Positions 42,554-51,901 of a DNA stretch of 64,000 nt are shown here, one piece after another. The position numbers and the translations under genes are program-made. Numbering within the stretch: position 1 is the stretch's first letter; each line of letters opens with the position of its first letter. Under the pieces are notes generated by a model that ran no database searches, was not told where the DNA came from, and saw only the letters and a list, made by a program, of their open reading frames with translations. This stretch comes from Thermosediminibacterales bacterium (lineage in GTDB: Bacteria > Bacillota > Thermosediminibacteria > Koleobacterales > JARRCM01), in assembly GCA_029982205.1 (NCBI GenBank), contig JARRCM010000001.1:37221-101220 (forward strand), read 5' to 3'.

Positions 42554-42587
42554 AAAATCCCTGCAATAATACTATTGCAGGGATTTT
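42554..42587 (-). terminator. Terminator after rlpA
   Basis: AAAATCCCTGCAATA...TATTGCAGGGATTTT, a 15-bp perfect stem with a 4-nt loop, flanked by A-rich and T-rich tracts, so it could work in both directions. Confidence 0.7.
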
Positions 42588-42602
42588 GTTGTTTTTTTAT
42601 AT

Positions 42603-43037
42603 TTACATCAGTACTTGAATTTTAACTAAACCTACTCCATCTTTAATGAGACCGATTTTTTCTGCCGCTTTTTTTGAAAGGTCTATTTCTCGGTCTTTTT
42701 GAAACGGTCCCCGATCATTAATCCTCACTATTACACTTTTGTTGTTTAAAGGATTTACTACTCTCACATGTGTCCCAAACGGCAGTGTTCTATGAGCAGC
42801 TGTTAGATCATCCTCTTCATATATTTCTCCACTTGCCGTCTTTTTGCCGTAAAAACCGGGGCCATACCATGATGCAACAACAGTTTTCTCGACATGATCC
42901 GAAAAAACCTTTTTAGTTTTAATTTCTTCAAAAGAATAAGCTATATTGCTGTCATCAACCACATCAAAAACTGAAAGGCCATTTATAACAAGCAGCAATC
43001 CTAGTAAAATTATTACAGCATAAGCAACTTGTCTCAT
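42603..43037 (-). CDS. RlpA-like double-psi beta-barrel protein, membrane-anchored
   Basis: 144 residues. An N-terminal hydrophobic segment (residues 3-22) targets it to the membrane or cell surface. The DPBB domain carries ASWYGPGFYGKKTASGEIYE, LTAAHRTLPFGTHVRVVNPL, and IVRINDRGPFQKDREIDLSK, with the Asp expected for lytic transglycosylase or hydrolase activity. It probably remodels peptidoglycan. Directly preceded by a c-di-AMP riboswitch, matching the known link of that riboswitch to cell-wall enzymes. No SPOR domain. Confidence 0.88.
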   Translation of the reverse strand: MRQVAYAVIILLGLLLVINGLSVFDVVDDSNIAYSFEEIKTKKVFSDHVEKTVVASWYGPGFYGKKTASGEIYEEDDLTAAHRTLPFGTHVRVVNPLNNKSVIVRINDRGPFQKDREIDLSKKAAEKIGLIKDGVGLVKIQVLM

Positions 43038-43054
43038 TTTTTTCCCTCCTTTCT

Positions 43055-43162
43055 ACACCTCCGGGGTTAGCTGACGGGTTCGGGCCGAAAGGTAGCCCTA
43101 CTTTTATAAAAAGATTCACCCCAAAAACATCGGGTCCCCCGTATCCAAAAAGGAATTCGGTG
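43055..43162 (-). promoter_or_regulatory. c-di-AMP riboswitch (ydaO/yuaA class)
   Basis: Minus strand holds the family blocks in order: ACGGGGGACCCG, TTGGGGTGAATC, GTAGGGCTACCTTTCGG, and CCCGAACCCGTCAGCTAACC. The final helix ends about 6 nt from the rlpA GGAGGG. No terminator stem sits between aptamer and gene, so control may act on translation. Recognised from the sequence; boundaries are approximate. Confidence 0.92.
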
Positions 43163-43175
43163 TGTTTAAAATAAT

Positions 43176-43202
43176 AAAGGCGAGGAGTTTATCCTCACCT
43201 TT
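43176..43202 (-). terminator. Terminator after ispF
   Basis: Minus strand AAAGGTGAGGA-TAAAC-TCCTCGCCTTT, an 11-bp stem with one G-T pair, followed by ATTATTTTAAAC. Confidence 0.75.
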
Positions 43203-43234
43203 TATTGTTTGATATTCAAACAAGACTTATTCAG

Positions 43235-43711
43235 TTAATTTTTGGAATCTAAACATGATACAGCATATGCTGAAATGCCTTCACCCTTACCGCAAAATCC
43301 CATTCCTTCAGTCGTAGTGGCTTTAACATTCACACAATCTGTTGATATTTCTAAGATGCCTGCAATGTTTTCAACCATTTTATGTATGTATTTTGATAAT
43401 TTGGGTTTTTGTGCTACTATAACCGAATCTATGTTTATTATAGAATAACCGTTTTCATATATTATCTCCCTGATTTTTTTTAATAAAACAAGACTTGAAA
43501 CATCTTTAAAGCTGTCATCAGTATCTGGAAAAATTTTACCTATATCACCCTTACCGCAAGCACCTAAAAGGGAGTCCATTATTGCATGAATCAAAACATC
43601 AGCATCAGAATGCCCTAAGAGGCCTTTTTCATATGGTATTTCTACTCCACCTAAAACAAGCCTACGGTTTTCAGAAAGCTTATGTGCATCATAACCTATC
43701 CCTACACGCAT
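43235..43711 (-). CDS. ispF: 2-C-methyl-D-erythritol 2,4-cyclodiphosphate synthase
   Basis: 158 residues from the second ATG (8 nt after AGGAG). MEP isoprenoid pathway, forming MEcPP. Zinc ligands in [10 protein letters not shown] (D and H) and [21 protein letters not shown]-terminal [20 protein letters not shown]. Adjacent to ispD, with 16 nt between. Confidence 0.98.
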   Translation of the reverse strand: MRVGIGYDAHKLSENRRLVLGGVEIPYEKGLLGHSDADVLIHAIMDSLLGACGKGDIGKIFPDTDDSFKDVSSLVLLKKIREIIYENGYSIINIDSVIVAQKPKLSKYIHKMVENIAGILEISTDCVNVKATTTEGMGFCGKGEGISAYAVSCLDSKN

Positions 43712-43727
43712 CATATCAACTCCTGTA

Positions 43728-44420
43728 TCAACTTCTTAAACGCCAGTCCAAAATAGCTTCACCTAAAATGATGTCTTCCGGTGTGGTTATTTTTATGTTC
43801 TCATAAGAACCTTTTACTATTTTAACTTTATTTCCATTTCTTTCTACAAGCATGCAATCATCTGTAGCAGAAAAACCATCTTGAATCGCTTTTTCATGAG
43901 CGTCTTTTATAAGATTGTACCTAAACACCTGAGGTGTTTGAACCGCCCAGATTTTCTCTCTATTTAAAGTTGATAAAATAAAACCCTCATTGTTAACTTT
44001 TTTAACGGTATCTTTAACAGGCACAGCAAGAGCTGCTGCATCAAATTTCATGGCTGCATCTAACACTTCAAGTACTTCTTCTTTTTTAACAAAAGGTCTT
44101 ACACCATCATGAATTATCACAAAATCGGTTTGAGGACATACTGTCTTCAAACCGTTAAATACGGACTGCTGGCGGGTTTTGCCGCCATTAGTTAATTTAA
44201 TTCTATAAAACTGATTTTTCCTCAGGACTTTTTGTTTGCAATAATTTCTGTCCTTTTCTGCTACCACCAAGACAATCTCATTAAGAACTGAAATGCTATG
44301 AAAAATTTCTAATGTATAGGCCAAAATTGGCTTTCCATATAAGTGTAAATACTGTTTGCTGATGTTTGCTCCCATTCTGCTGCCCTGACCGGCTGCAACT
44401 ATTATAGCAGAAACCTTCAT
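43728..44420 (-). CDS. ispD: 2-C-methyl-D-erythritol 4-phosphate cytidylyltransferase
   Basis: 230 residues. Transfers CMP to MEP. Nucleotidyltransferase fold: [20 protein letters not shown] with the Gly-rich CTP loop; [31 protein letters not shown] and [14 protein letters not shown]. Follows yacL by 17 nt. Confidence 0.98.
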   Translation of the reverse strand: MKVSAIIVAAGQGSRMGANISKQYLHLYGKPILAYTLEIFHSISVLNEIVLVVAEKDRNYCKQKVLRKNQFYRIKLTNGGKTRQQSVFNGLKTVCPQTDFVIIHDGVRPFVKKEEVLEVLDAAMKFDAAALAVPVKDTVKKVNNEGFILSTLNREKIWAVQTPQVFRYNLIKDAHEKAIQDGFSATDDCMLVERNGNKVKIVKGSYENIKITTPEDIILGEAILDWRLRS

Positions 44421-44437
44421 CGATTCACATCCTCCAT

Positions 44438-45544
44438 TTATATAGCGTGATTATCTGTCTTTGGTTTTGCAAATATCATTCGGCCAGCAGCCGTCTGCAG
44501 CACACTTGTAACCATAACACCTACAGTTTCTCCGATGTGTTTTTTACCGCCATCAACAACTATCATTGTACCATCATCCAAATACGCAACGCCTTGGCCT
44601 GATTCCTTGCCATCCTTTATTACCTGAACAAGCATCTCTTCTCCCGGAAGCACTACCGGTTTAACTGCATTGGCAAGTTCATTGATATTTAAGACAGGAA
44701 CTCCTTGAAGTTCAGCTACTTTATTTAAATTAAAATCGTTTGTTATAACTTTTCCGTTTAATTTTTGAGCAAGCCTAACAAGCTTACTGTCAACTTCAGC
44801 AACATCTTCAAAGTCACCTTCATATATTTCAACTTTTACATTTAATTCTTTTTGAATTTTATTTAATATATCTAACCCTCTTCTTCCTCGGTTTCTTTTG
44901 AGCAAATCGGAAGAATCAGCAATATGCCTTAATTCTTCGAGAACAAAACTTGGAATAATCAGGCTGCCTTCAATAAAACCACTCTTGCAGATATCAGCAA
45001 TCCTGCCATCAATAATTACACTAGTATCCAGTATTTTGGGTTTGGCTTCTACTATTGTGTTTTCTGAAGTTTTATCTTTTGAAAAAACTTTAGGAAGAGT
45101 AGGTATCATACTTGAAAACTCATCTTTTTTCTTGATAGCTATACTCATACCTAGATATCCCAAAACCACATTTGCCAGTAGAGGAAGGTAGCTACCGATC
45201 CATGGGATACTCAAGAAAGCCCTTACTAAGAGGTTCGCTATTATAAGACCCATTATAAGACCTAGAAGCCCGTAAATGATATCTGTAATCGGGGTTTTTT
45301 GAAGCCTGCATTCTATCCAATCTGTAGTGTTTTTCCCCCATTTTATCAACAAGGGGCTTATAATAAATATTATAATTCCCCCAACAACCGCCCCTATAGC
45401 TGATATCACATAAAACAATATAGAATCCGGTTCAGCACTAATGAACCTGCTGGTATATTCAATTCCTAAGCCGATAGCCGTGAGCTGATAAAACAACACC
45501 ATTCCCATAAGTACTAGAATTGTTCTTACGATCTTTTCTATCAT
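44438..45544 (-). CDS. yacL: PIN/TRAM-domain membrane protein (YacL-like)
   Basis: 368 residues from [20 protein letters not shown] (8 nt after GGAGG). Four N-terminal hydrophobic segments (about residues 5-145), then a PIN domain with acidic residues ([40 protein letters not shown]) and a C-terminal TRAM domain ([20 protein letters not shown]). A presumed membrane-tethered RNase; cellular targets are unknown. Conserved between carD and ispD in Firmicutes. Confidence 0.92.
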   Translation of the reverse strand: MIEKIVRTILVLMGMVLFYQLTAIGLGIEYTSRFISAEPDSILFYVISAIGAVVGGIIIFIISPLLIKWGKNTTDWIECRLQKTPITDIIYGLLGLIMGLIIANLLVRAFLSIPWIGSYLPLLANVVLGYLGMSIAIKKKDEFSSMIPTLPKVFSKDKTSENTIVEAKPKILDTSVIIDGRIADICKSGFIEGSLIIPSFVLEELRHIADSSDLLKRNRGRRGLDILNKIQKELNVKVEIYEGDFEDVAEVDSKLVRLAQKLNGKVITNDFNLNKVAELQGVPVLNINELANAVKPVVLPGEEMLVQVIKDGKESGQGVAYLDDGTMIVVDGGKKHIGETVGVMVTSVLQTAAGRMIFAKPKTDNHAI

Positions 45545-45649
45545 TAAATTCACCTCCTGTACAGTTTATTCAACTATATTTTCTTCATTATACAATATTT
45601 TTATAATAAAATCTATGTTGAGAATGCAAATTTTGGAATTTAAAATAAA

Positions 45650-45670
45650 AAGCGCCATAAACTGACGCCT
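45650..45670 (-). terminator. Weak terminator after carD
   Basis: Minus strand AGGCGTC, 7-nt loop, GGCGCTT, then TTTATTTTAAA; the stem includes G-T pairs and overlaps the carD stop. Confidence 0.5.
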
Positions 45671-46145
45671 ATCTGAATATTTCATTAATCATAGCTTCAG
45701 CTTCAACTTCATCTATACTCATTGCTAGAACCATCTCACTTATCAAGATTCGGCGAGCATTCTCAAGCATTTTTCTTTCACCTGTAGATAATCCCTTTTC
45801 CATATCTCTTAACATCAAGTTCCTTACGACCTCGGCAACTTCATAAATATCACCGCTTTTTATCTTTTCAAGATTGGCGCGGTAACGCCTGTTCCAATTA
45901 GATGACATATTTGATTTTTCTCCTTTAAGAACATCAAACACCTGTTCAAGTTCATTACGGTTGATTACAGACCTTAATCCGATTTCTTTTACATTATTTA
46001 AGGGAATCATAACTTTCATATCACCAATAGGCATTCTCATAATATAATATTTCTGTTTTTCCCCAAGAATCTCTTTTTCTTCAATTGCTTCTATAACCCC
46101 TGCTCCATGCATAGGATAAACAATCTTGTCTCCGATATTGAACAT
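45669..46145 (-). CDS. carD: CarD/CdnL-family RNA polymerase-binding regulator
   Basis: 158 residues. N-terminal Tudor-like RNAP-interaction domain (FNIGDKIVYPMHGAGVIEAI, YYIMRMPIGDMKVMIPLNNV) and a helical C-terminal domain (KGLSTGERKMLENARRILIS). CarD proteins bind the beta lobe and stabilise open promoter complexes. Tandem consensus promoters upstream suggest strong expression. Confidence 0.95.
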   Translation of the reverse strand: MFNIGDKIVYPMHGAGVIEAIEEKEILGEKQKYYIMRMPIGDMKVMIPLNNVKEIGLRSVINRNELEQVFDVLKGEKSNMSSNWNRRYRANLEKIKSGDIYEVAEVVRNLMLRDMEKGLSTGERKMLENARRILISEMVLAMSIDEVEAEAMINEIFR

Positions 46146-46200
46146 TTAATGACCTCCTTAGTCGTGGTCAAAGCCTTTAGCAAAAATTTCTTACAAGACT

Positions 46201-46229
46201 AAAATAACATATTAAATATTAATTGTCAA
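46201..46229 (-). promoter_or_regulatory. carD promoter P2 (proximal)
   Basis: Minus strand TTGACA, 17-nt spacer, TATTTT. Confidence 0.6.
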
Positions 46230-46239
46230 GTAAAATTGT

Positions 46240-46268
46240 ATTTTATCATATACTATAGCTAATGTCAA
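46240..46268 (-). promoter_or_regulatory. carD promoter P1 (distal)
   Basis: Minus strand TTGACA, 17-nt spacer, TAAAAT, 39 nt upstream of P2. The whole 46146-46468 gap (323 nt) holds these two promoters, the divergent plus-strand promoter, and otherwise AT-rich sequence. Confidence 0.7.
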
Positions 46269-46342
46269 TATGAGTTTTTTGTTTCTTTCTGAATTTTGCA
46301 TTTTTCCCCTTTATACGTTTGATAAATACAGCTTCATCCCAA

Positions 46343-46372
46343 TTGACAAAGCTGTTTTAAAAAACGTATAAT
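46343..46372 (+). promoter_or_regulatory. Promoter of the plus-strand gene
   Basis: TTGACA, 18-nt spacer, TATAAT: perfect hexamers, about 100 nt before the gene. Confidence 0.8.
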
Positions 46373-46477
46373 ATAAATCAAGGAACTAATTAAGAGCTAA
46401 TTAACGGCTCATCTCCAAGAAGCAAATCAGTTAACAATCCTTGAAAAGGCTTTGAATCAATAAAAGGAGTGATGGCT

Positions 46478-46876
46478 TTGATAAAAGATTTAATCTATGA
46501 CGAGTTTCAAAACAACGTCGCAAATTTATTAATACGGCACAGGAGTATTCTTGATGTAATGACTAAACTTTCAGAATCCACTGCTCGAATCAACCGTGCT
46601 CTTGCAAAATCAATAACAAACTGTGGTTGTCTAGAAGTCAAGGCTCAAAAACAGCAAATCCCAAAAAATATCACCCTACAAGAATTGAAAGATTATATGA
46701 AAACTCATCTAAGCGGGTCATTATGCCCAACATGTAAAGAAATTATTGAACATGAAATTGGTTCCAGCCTTTTTTATCTCACAGCTCTCTGCGAGCTTTT
46801 AGATTTAAATCTTTATGACGTGCTTGTAAAAGAAAATGATAAAATTTCCACTTTAGGAATTTATAATATGTCTTAA
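46478..46876 (+). CDS. Conserved hypothetical protein, possibly MazG-like
   Basis: The only plus-strand gene of the window. I do not recognise a characterised function. About 132 residues, probably all-helical. A CGC motif (SITNCGCLEVKAQ) is followed by SGSLCPTCKEIIEHEIGSSL and FYLTALCELLDLNLYDVLVK. The E-x3-E-[IL]-G-x2-LFYL-x-AL pattern resembles MazG-type nucleotide pyrophosphatases, but the usual Asp is Ser. Start: GGAG lies 8 nt before the TTG at 46478; ATG 46472 and GTG 46469 sit almost on top of it. It converges on disA with a 5-nt gap. Confidence 0.8.
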   Translation: MIKDLIYDEFQNNVANLLIRHRSILDVMTKLSESTARINRALAKSITNCGCLEVKAQKQQIPKNITLQELKDYMKTHLSGSLCPTCKEIIEHEIGSSLFYLTALCELLDLNLYDVLVKENDKISTLGIYNMS

Positions 46877-46881
46877 ACTTT

Positions 46882-47958
46882 TTAGTAGCTTTCCAAAACC
46901 ACCTGTTCTCTTATTCTCAAAAGACCCTCTTTAATTGCTCTTGCCCTCACTTCACCTATGCCTTCTACTTCATCAAGTTCTTCTATGGTTGCATTCATAA
47001 TTTTCTGTAGTGATTTAAACTCGTTAACGAGGTTTTCAATTACAGACAACGGAAGTCTCGGTATTTTATTTAATATTCTATAACCCTTTGGCATAAGGGG
47101 TTGTTCAAGTGTGCTAACACCTCCACTATAGCCTAAAGCCCTGCTGAAGTTTGTAAGGTTTAAAAGTTCTTCTGAATTAAATTCACTCATTGTTTCAAAC
47201 ACAGTTTCAGACGTTCTTTCATCATTCTCCACCAAATAATCTTTACATACCAAAAAACCCTCTCTTTCTACATCAGCCACCAGCTCATCCAACTGCATAC
47301 TAACCAAACGGCCTTCATTGCCCAGCTCCACAATATAGTTTTCGATTTCTTCAACTATACGCAAAACCATTTCTGTTCTCTGAAGCACTGTCGCTACATC
47401 AAACATTGTTACAATGTTTTCAAGCTCTAAAGCACTTAAGTTGTTCAGAGCCTTTTCTAAAACTGCCTTGTATTTATCCAAGGTTTGAATCGCTTGATTA
47501 GCCTTGTTTAAAATAACATTAATATCCCTGAGGATATATTTTATTGAACCTTTATATAAAGTTATAATGTTTCTACGCTGTGAAATTGACACTACAAGTG
47601 CCCCTGTCTGCTTTGCCACCCTTTCTGCTGTTCTGTGACGTATCCCTGTCTCATTCGAAATTATTTCCGAATCAGGAGTTAGTTGAGTATTTGCATAAAG
47701 TATCTGTTTTGCGTCATCACTCAAAATAATAGCTCCATCCATTTTAGCAAGTTCATAGAGGTTTGCTGGGGTAAATTCGCTGTTTATCTTAAACCCACCA
47801 TTAGTAATCTTTAAAACTTCTGGGCTGCTGCTTATAACAATAAGCGCTCCCGTTTTTGCTCTTAAAATGTTTTCTAAGCCTTCCCTCAGCGGTGTTCCTG
47901 GAGCAATAATAGACAGTACATTTATAAAATCGGTGTTTTGTCTGTTTTTGTAGGTCAT
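46882..47958 (-). CDS. disA: DNA integrity scanning diadenylate cyclase DisA
   Basis: 358 residues. N-terminal DAC domain with the DGA and RHR motifs (AKMDGAIILSDDAKQILYAN, NETGIRHRTAERVAKQTGAL), a helical linker (residues 145-280), and a C-terminal HhH domain (IEELDEVEGIGEVRARAIKE). Makes c-di-AMP from ATP and pauses at branched DNA. It follows radA by 3 nt. Its product is the ligand of the riboswitch at 43055-43162. Confidence 0.98.
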   Translation of the reverse strand: MTYKNRQNTDFINVLSIIAPGTPLREGLENILRAKTGALIVISSSPEVLKITNGGFKINSEFTPANLYELAKMDGAIILSDDAKQILYANTQLTPDSEIISNETGIRHRTAERVAKQTGALVVSISQRRNIITLYKGSIKYILRDINVILNKANQAIQTLDKYKAVLEKALNNLSALELENIVTMFDVATVLQRTEMVLRIVEEIENYIVELGNEGRLVSMQLDELVADVEREGFLVCKDYLVENDERTSETVFETMSEFNSEELLNLTNFSRALGYSGGVSTLEQPLMPKGYRILNKIPRLPLSVIENLVNEFKSLQKIMNATIEELDEVEGIGEVRARAIKEGLLRIREQVVLESY

Positions 47959-47961
47959 TTT

Positions 47962-49329
47962 CTATCCTCCCAAGAGTATATCAAGTGCCTCAACAAGGGT
48001 TTTTACCCCATAAAACTTAATTCCTTCTGCAGTCGAAATCCCTTTTATATTATTTTTTGGTAAAACACAAGAATTAAACCCTAATCTTATTGCCTCTTTG
48101 ATCCTCTTTTCTATAAAACTTACACCTCGCAGTTCCCCTGTTAACCCAATTTCACCGACTGCTATCATTTTGGGATCGATTTTAACGTCTTTAAAGCTTG
48201 AAGCAAGCGCGGCTGCTATTCCTAAATCAGCTGCAGGTTCATTTATTCTAATCCCCCCCGCTGCATTTACATAAGCGTCTTGGTTTGATAAATATAGGCC
48301 TGCTCTTTTTTCTAAAACTGCCATGAGCATTGAGACCCTGTTATAGTCCACACCTGTAGCCATTCTTCGCGGCATACCAAAAGCTGTAGGACTAACAAGC
48401 GCTTGTATTTCAAGCATTACAGGCCTACTTCCTTCAATACTGGGTACAACAACCGAACCCGGAACCCCTTCAGGCCTGCCTGAAAGCAAAATTTCTGACG
48501 GGTTTTTTACTTCTTTTAAACCGCTGTCACTCATCTCAAAAACACCTATTTCATTTGTTGAACCAAACCGGTTTTTAACCGCCCGCAAAACACGGTATGT
48601 AAAATTTTTTTCGCCCTCAAAATATAAAACACAATCAACCATGTGTTCTACGACCCTCGGCCCCGCTATAGTGCCTTGTTTAGTAACATGCCCAACTAAA
48701 ATCGTTGGTATCCCCAGGTATTTAACTGCTGCCATTATCCTACCTGTACACTCTCTAACCTGGCTCACACTGCCAGGAGTTGAAGAAAGGCGTGTATCCA
48801 CCATGGTCTGAATTGAATCTATAACAACAAGTTTTGGTTTGATTGATGTAACATAAGCCAACACAGTTTCTATGTCGGTTTCTGTTACAACCAGTAGGTT
48901 GTTTGATTCCACATTTAACCTCTGTGCCCTGATTTTCAACTGGATTGCCGATTCTTCACCTGAAACATATAATACAGGATTTCCGAGAGAAGCTATGTTA
49001 TCAGATACCTGCAGCAAAAGCGTGGATTTCCCGATACCCGGGTCACCTCCTACCAAAATTACTGAGCCTTCAACAATACCTCCCCCTAAGACCGTATCTA
49101 ATTCAGCAATTCCGGTAGTAAGCCTTCTGTCATCTGATAAATCTATATTCAATAACGGTTGCGGTTTCGTTTTATTCGTTTTTAACGACCTTTTTTTATC
49201 AGTTGTCGGTTTCTGATATATTTCTTCAACCATGGTATTCCAGCTTCCGCAGTTGGGGCATCTGCCCATCCATTTGGTCGTTTCATGCCCACATTCCTGG
49301 CAAATAAAACAGGTTTTGAATTTTGTCAA
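47962..49329 (-). CDS. radA: DNA repair protein RadA (Sms)
   Basis: 455 residues from the TTG at 49329 (8 nt after GGAGG; the track GTG at 49374 is rejected). N-terminal zinc finger CQECGHETTKWMGRCPNCGS, Walker A GGDPGIGKSTLLL, RadA motif KNRFGSTNEIGVFEM, and a C-terminal Lon-like domain (GGIRINEPAADLGIAAALAS). Branch-migration helicase in recombination. Coupled to disA. Confidence 0.97.
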   Translation of the reverse strand: MTKFKTCFICQECGHETTKWMGRCPNCGSWNTMVEEIYQKPTTDKKRSLKTNKTKPQPLLNIDLSDDRRLTTGIAELDTVLGGGIVEGSVILVGGDPGIGKSTLLLQVSDNIASLGNPVLYVSGEESAIQLKIRAQRLNVESNNLLVVTETDIETVLAYVTSIKPKLVVIDSIQTMVDTRLSSTPGSVSQVRECTGRIMAAVKYLGIPTILVGHVTKQGTIAGPRVVEHMVDCVLYFEGEKNFTYRVLRAVKNRFGSTNEIGVFEMSDSGLKEVKNPSEILLSGRPEGVPGSVVVPSIEGSRPVMLEIQALVSPTAFGMPRRMATGVDYNRVSMLMAVLEKRAGLYLSNQDAYVNAAGGIRINEPAADLGIAAALASSFKDVKIDPKMIAVGEIGLTGELRGVSFIEKRIKEAIRLGFNSCVLPKNNIKGISTAEGIKFYGVKTLVEALDILLGG

Positions 49330-49392
49330 TATGTTCTCCTCCCCTTTAATGACCTCAATTATTACTTTATACACACTATAGATTTATTATTT

Positions 49393-49435
49393 AGGTAAAA
49401 ACACCTGAGTAATGAATCCTCAGGTGCTTTTACCT
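49393..49435 (-). terminator. Long hairpin between clpC and radA
   Basis: Minus strand AGGTAAAAGCACCTGAG, 9-nt loop, CTCAGGTGTTTTTACCT: a 17-bp stem with one G-T pair, 2 nt after the clpC stop. The U-rich part lies inside the stem, so it could terminate or mainly protect the clpC transcript. Confidence 0.7.
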
Positions 49436-49437
49436 AA

Positions 49438-51882
49438 TTATTTATTTAAGGTTGTGACCTGTTCACCTTTTTTTGTGAAAGTAAGTTTTTCTTCTTCTGA
49501 ATCAATAACCACCGTATCACCACTTTTAATATTACCCTTGAGCATTTCTTCAGAAAGCTTATCTTCCACTAACCGCTGTATAGCCCTTCTTAAAGGCCTT
49601 GCACCGTACATAGGGTCATATCCTTCTTTTGCCAGCAGCTCTTTAGCGTTTTCCGTTACTTCAATTGTTATTCCTGAATCTTTTAATCTTTCCTGAAGTG
49701 TATTAAGCATTAAAGTTACTATTTCTTTTATATGCTCTTTTGTTAACGCATGGAACACAATTATTTCATCAATACGGTTCAAAAACTCAGGTCTAAAAGT
49801 GCGTTTGAGTTCTTCTATAACGCTTTCTTTCATAGTTTCATAATTTTGTTCATCTGTTTGCCCTGGCATAAACCCTAGGGTTTTACCTTTCTGTATCAAG
49901 TGAGCACCGGCGTTTGAAGTCATTATTACTACAGTATTTCTGAAATCTACAGTCCTGCCTTTAGAATCAGTAAGTCGCCCATCTTCGAGTATCTGCAACA
50001 AAATATTAAATACATCTGTATGGGCCTTCTCAATTTCGTCAAGCAGTACTACAGAATATGGCCTTCTACGAACTTTTTCCGTCAGCTGTCCCCCTTCTTC
50101 ATGCCCTACATAACCTGGAGGTGCACCTACTAAACGAGATACGGTATGTCTCTCCATGTATTCTGACATATCAATTCTGATTATTGCATCCTCGTCACCG
50201 AAAAGCGCTTCAGCCAACGCTCTTGCCAGCTCTGTTTTACCAACTCCTGTAGGCCCAAGGAAAATAAATGAACCTATTGGCCTTTTGGGGTCCTTTAGCC
50301 CGGCCCTGGCTCTCCTTATAGCCCTCGATACTGCTTTAACGGCTTCATCCTGGCCTATTACCCTTTTATGCAGAATTTTTTCCATATTTAAAAGTCTCTC
50401 GGTTTCTTCCTGCGCCAGTTTGCTTACGGGTATTCCAGTCCAGCTTGAAACAATTTGAGCAATTTCTTCTTCACCAACTTCAGTGTTATCAATCTGCTTA
50501 TTCTGTTTCCATTTCTTTTTCAGTACTTCAATCTGTTTTTTGATTTCTGCTTCTTTATCCCTCATCTTCGCTGCTTTTTCAAATTCCTGGCTCTGAACTG
50601 CAGCATCTTTTTCTTTCTGCACTTCTTCGAGCTCGTCTTCTAATCGTTTTAAATCAGGAGGTGCAGTCAGAACTCTAAGCCTTACTCTTGATGCTGCTTC
50701 ATCTATCAAATCTATCGCCTTGTCGGGAAGAAAACGATCTGTAATATACCTGTCAGAAAGTACAGCCGCAGCTTTTATAGCTTCATCGGTTATTTTAACT
50801 CTGTGATGGGCTTCATATTTATCTCTTAAACCTTTAAGAATAGATATAGTATCTTCTACTCTTGGCTCTTCAACCATTATCGGCTGGAATCTTCTTTCAA
50901 GTGCCGGGTCTCTTTCTACATGTTTTCTGTATTCATCAAGGGTTGTGGCGCCTATAGCCTGCATTTCCCCACGAGCAAGAGCTGGCTTTAAGATGTTTGA
51001 TGCATCAATAGCACCCTCGGCTGCGCCTGCTCCTATTATGGTATGCATTTCATCTATAAACAGGATGATGTTACCCGCCTGCTTTATCTCAGCCATTACT
51101 TTCTTCAATCTGTCTTCAAACTCTCCTCTGAATTTGGTACCTGCAACCAAAGAAGCCAAGTCCAAGGTGACAACCCGTTTGTCTTTAAGTATCTCAGGAA
51201 CATCACCTTCTATAATCCTCTGAGCAAGACCTTCAGCAATGGCGGTTTTACCGACACCAGGCTCTCCAATAAGACACGGGTTGTTTTTTGTTCTTCGACT
51301 CAATACCTGTATAACCCTTTCTATCTCTTTTTTTCTTCCAATAACCGGGTCCAGTTTTCCTTCCCGAGCCAGTTCAGTTAAATCCCTGCCAAACTGGTCA
51401 AGGTTTGGAGTCTTGGTGGATTTTTTGTAAACATTTTTATTGTTCATATCTCCACCCAGGCTTTTAACCACCTGGTTTCGAGCTTTTTCCAGGTCAACCC
51501 CCAGGTTGTTTAAAACTTGAGCAGCCACGCCTTCACCTTCTCTTATAAGACCTAAAAGTATATGTTCTGTACCTATATAGTTATGGCCTAAACGCCTGGC
51601 TTCATCATATGCCAGTTCTAGCACCTTTTTGGCTCGTGGCGTATATCCTATGAAATCTTTTCCCATCGAGTTTCCTGGCCCTAACATTTTTTCAATTTCA
51701 TTTCTTACTTTTGTAAGCTCAAGACCCATATTCTGAAGGACTTTAGCAGCAATTCCTCCTCCTTCTCGTATCAGCCCTAAAAGAATATGTTCTGTTCCTA
51801 CAAGGCTATGATTTAATCTTTTTGCTTCTTCCTGTGCTAAAAGTATAACTTTCTGAGCACGTTCAGTAAATTTTCCAAACAT
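49438..51882 (-). CDS. clpC: ATP-dependent Clp protease ATPase subunit ClpC
   Basis: 814 residues. Two N-terminal repeats ([20 protein letters not shown] and [20 protein letters not shown]), AAA domain 1 (Walker [10 protein letters not shown]), a middle region with a UVR segment ([20 protein letters not shown]), and AAA domain 2 ([20 protein letters not shown]). HSP100 unfoldase partner of ClpP; McsB marks substrates for it with phospho-arginine. Last gene of the ctsR operon, followed by a long hairpin. Confidence 0.98.
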   Translation of the reverse strand: MFGKFTERAQKVILLAQEEAKRLNHSLVGTEHILLGLIREGGGIAAKVLQNMGLELTKVRNEIEKMLGPGNSMGKDFIGYTPRAKKVLELAYDEARRLGHNYIGTEHILLGLIREGEGVAAQVLNNLGVDLEKARNQVVKSLGGDMNNKNVYKKSTKTPNLDQFGRDLTELAREGKLDPVIGRKKEIERVIQVLSRRTKNNPCLIGEPGVGKTAIAEGLAQRIIEGDVPEILKDKRVVTLDLASLVAGTKFRGEFEDRLKKVMAEIKQAGNIILFIDEMHTIIGAGAAEGAIDASNILKPALARGEMQAIGATTLDEYRKHVERDPALERRFQPIMVEEPRVEDTISILKGLRDKYEAHHRVKITDEAIKAAAVLSDRYITDRFLPDKAIDLIDEAASRVRLRVLTAPPDLKRLEDELEEVQKEKDAAVQSQEFEKAAKMRDKEAEIKKQIEVLKKKWKQNKQIDNTEVGEEEIAQIVSSWTGIPVSKLAQEETERLLNMEKILHKRVIGQDEAVKAVSRAIRRARAGLKDPKRPIGSFIFLGPTGVGKTELARALAEALFGDEDAIIRIDMSEYMERHTVSRLVGAPPGYVGHEEGGQLTEKVRRRPYSVVLLDEIEKAHTDVFNILLQILEDGRLTDSKGRTVDFRNTVVIMTSNAGAHLIQKGKTLGFMPGQTDEQNYETMKESVIEELKRTFRPEFLNRIDEIIVFHALTKEHIKEIVTLMLNTLQERLKDSGITIEVTENAKELLAKEGYDPMYGARPLRRAIQRLVEDKLSEEMLKGNIKSGDTVVIDSEEEKLTFTKKGEQVTTLNK

Positions 51883-51901
51883 GTTATCCCACCTCCAGTA
51901 C

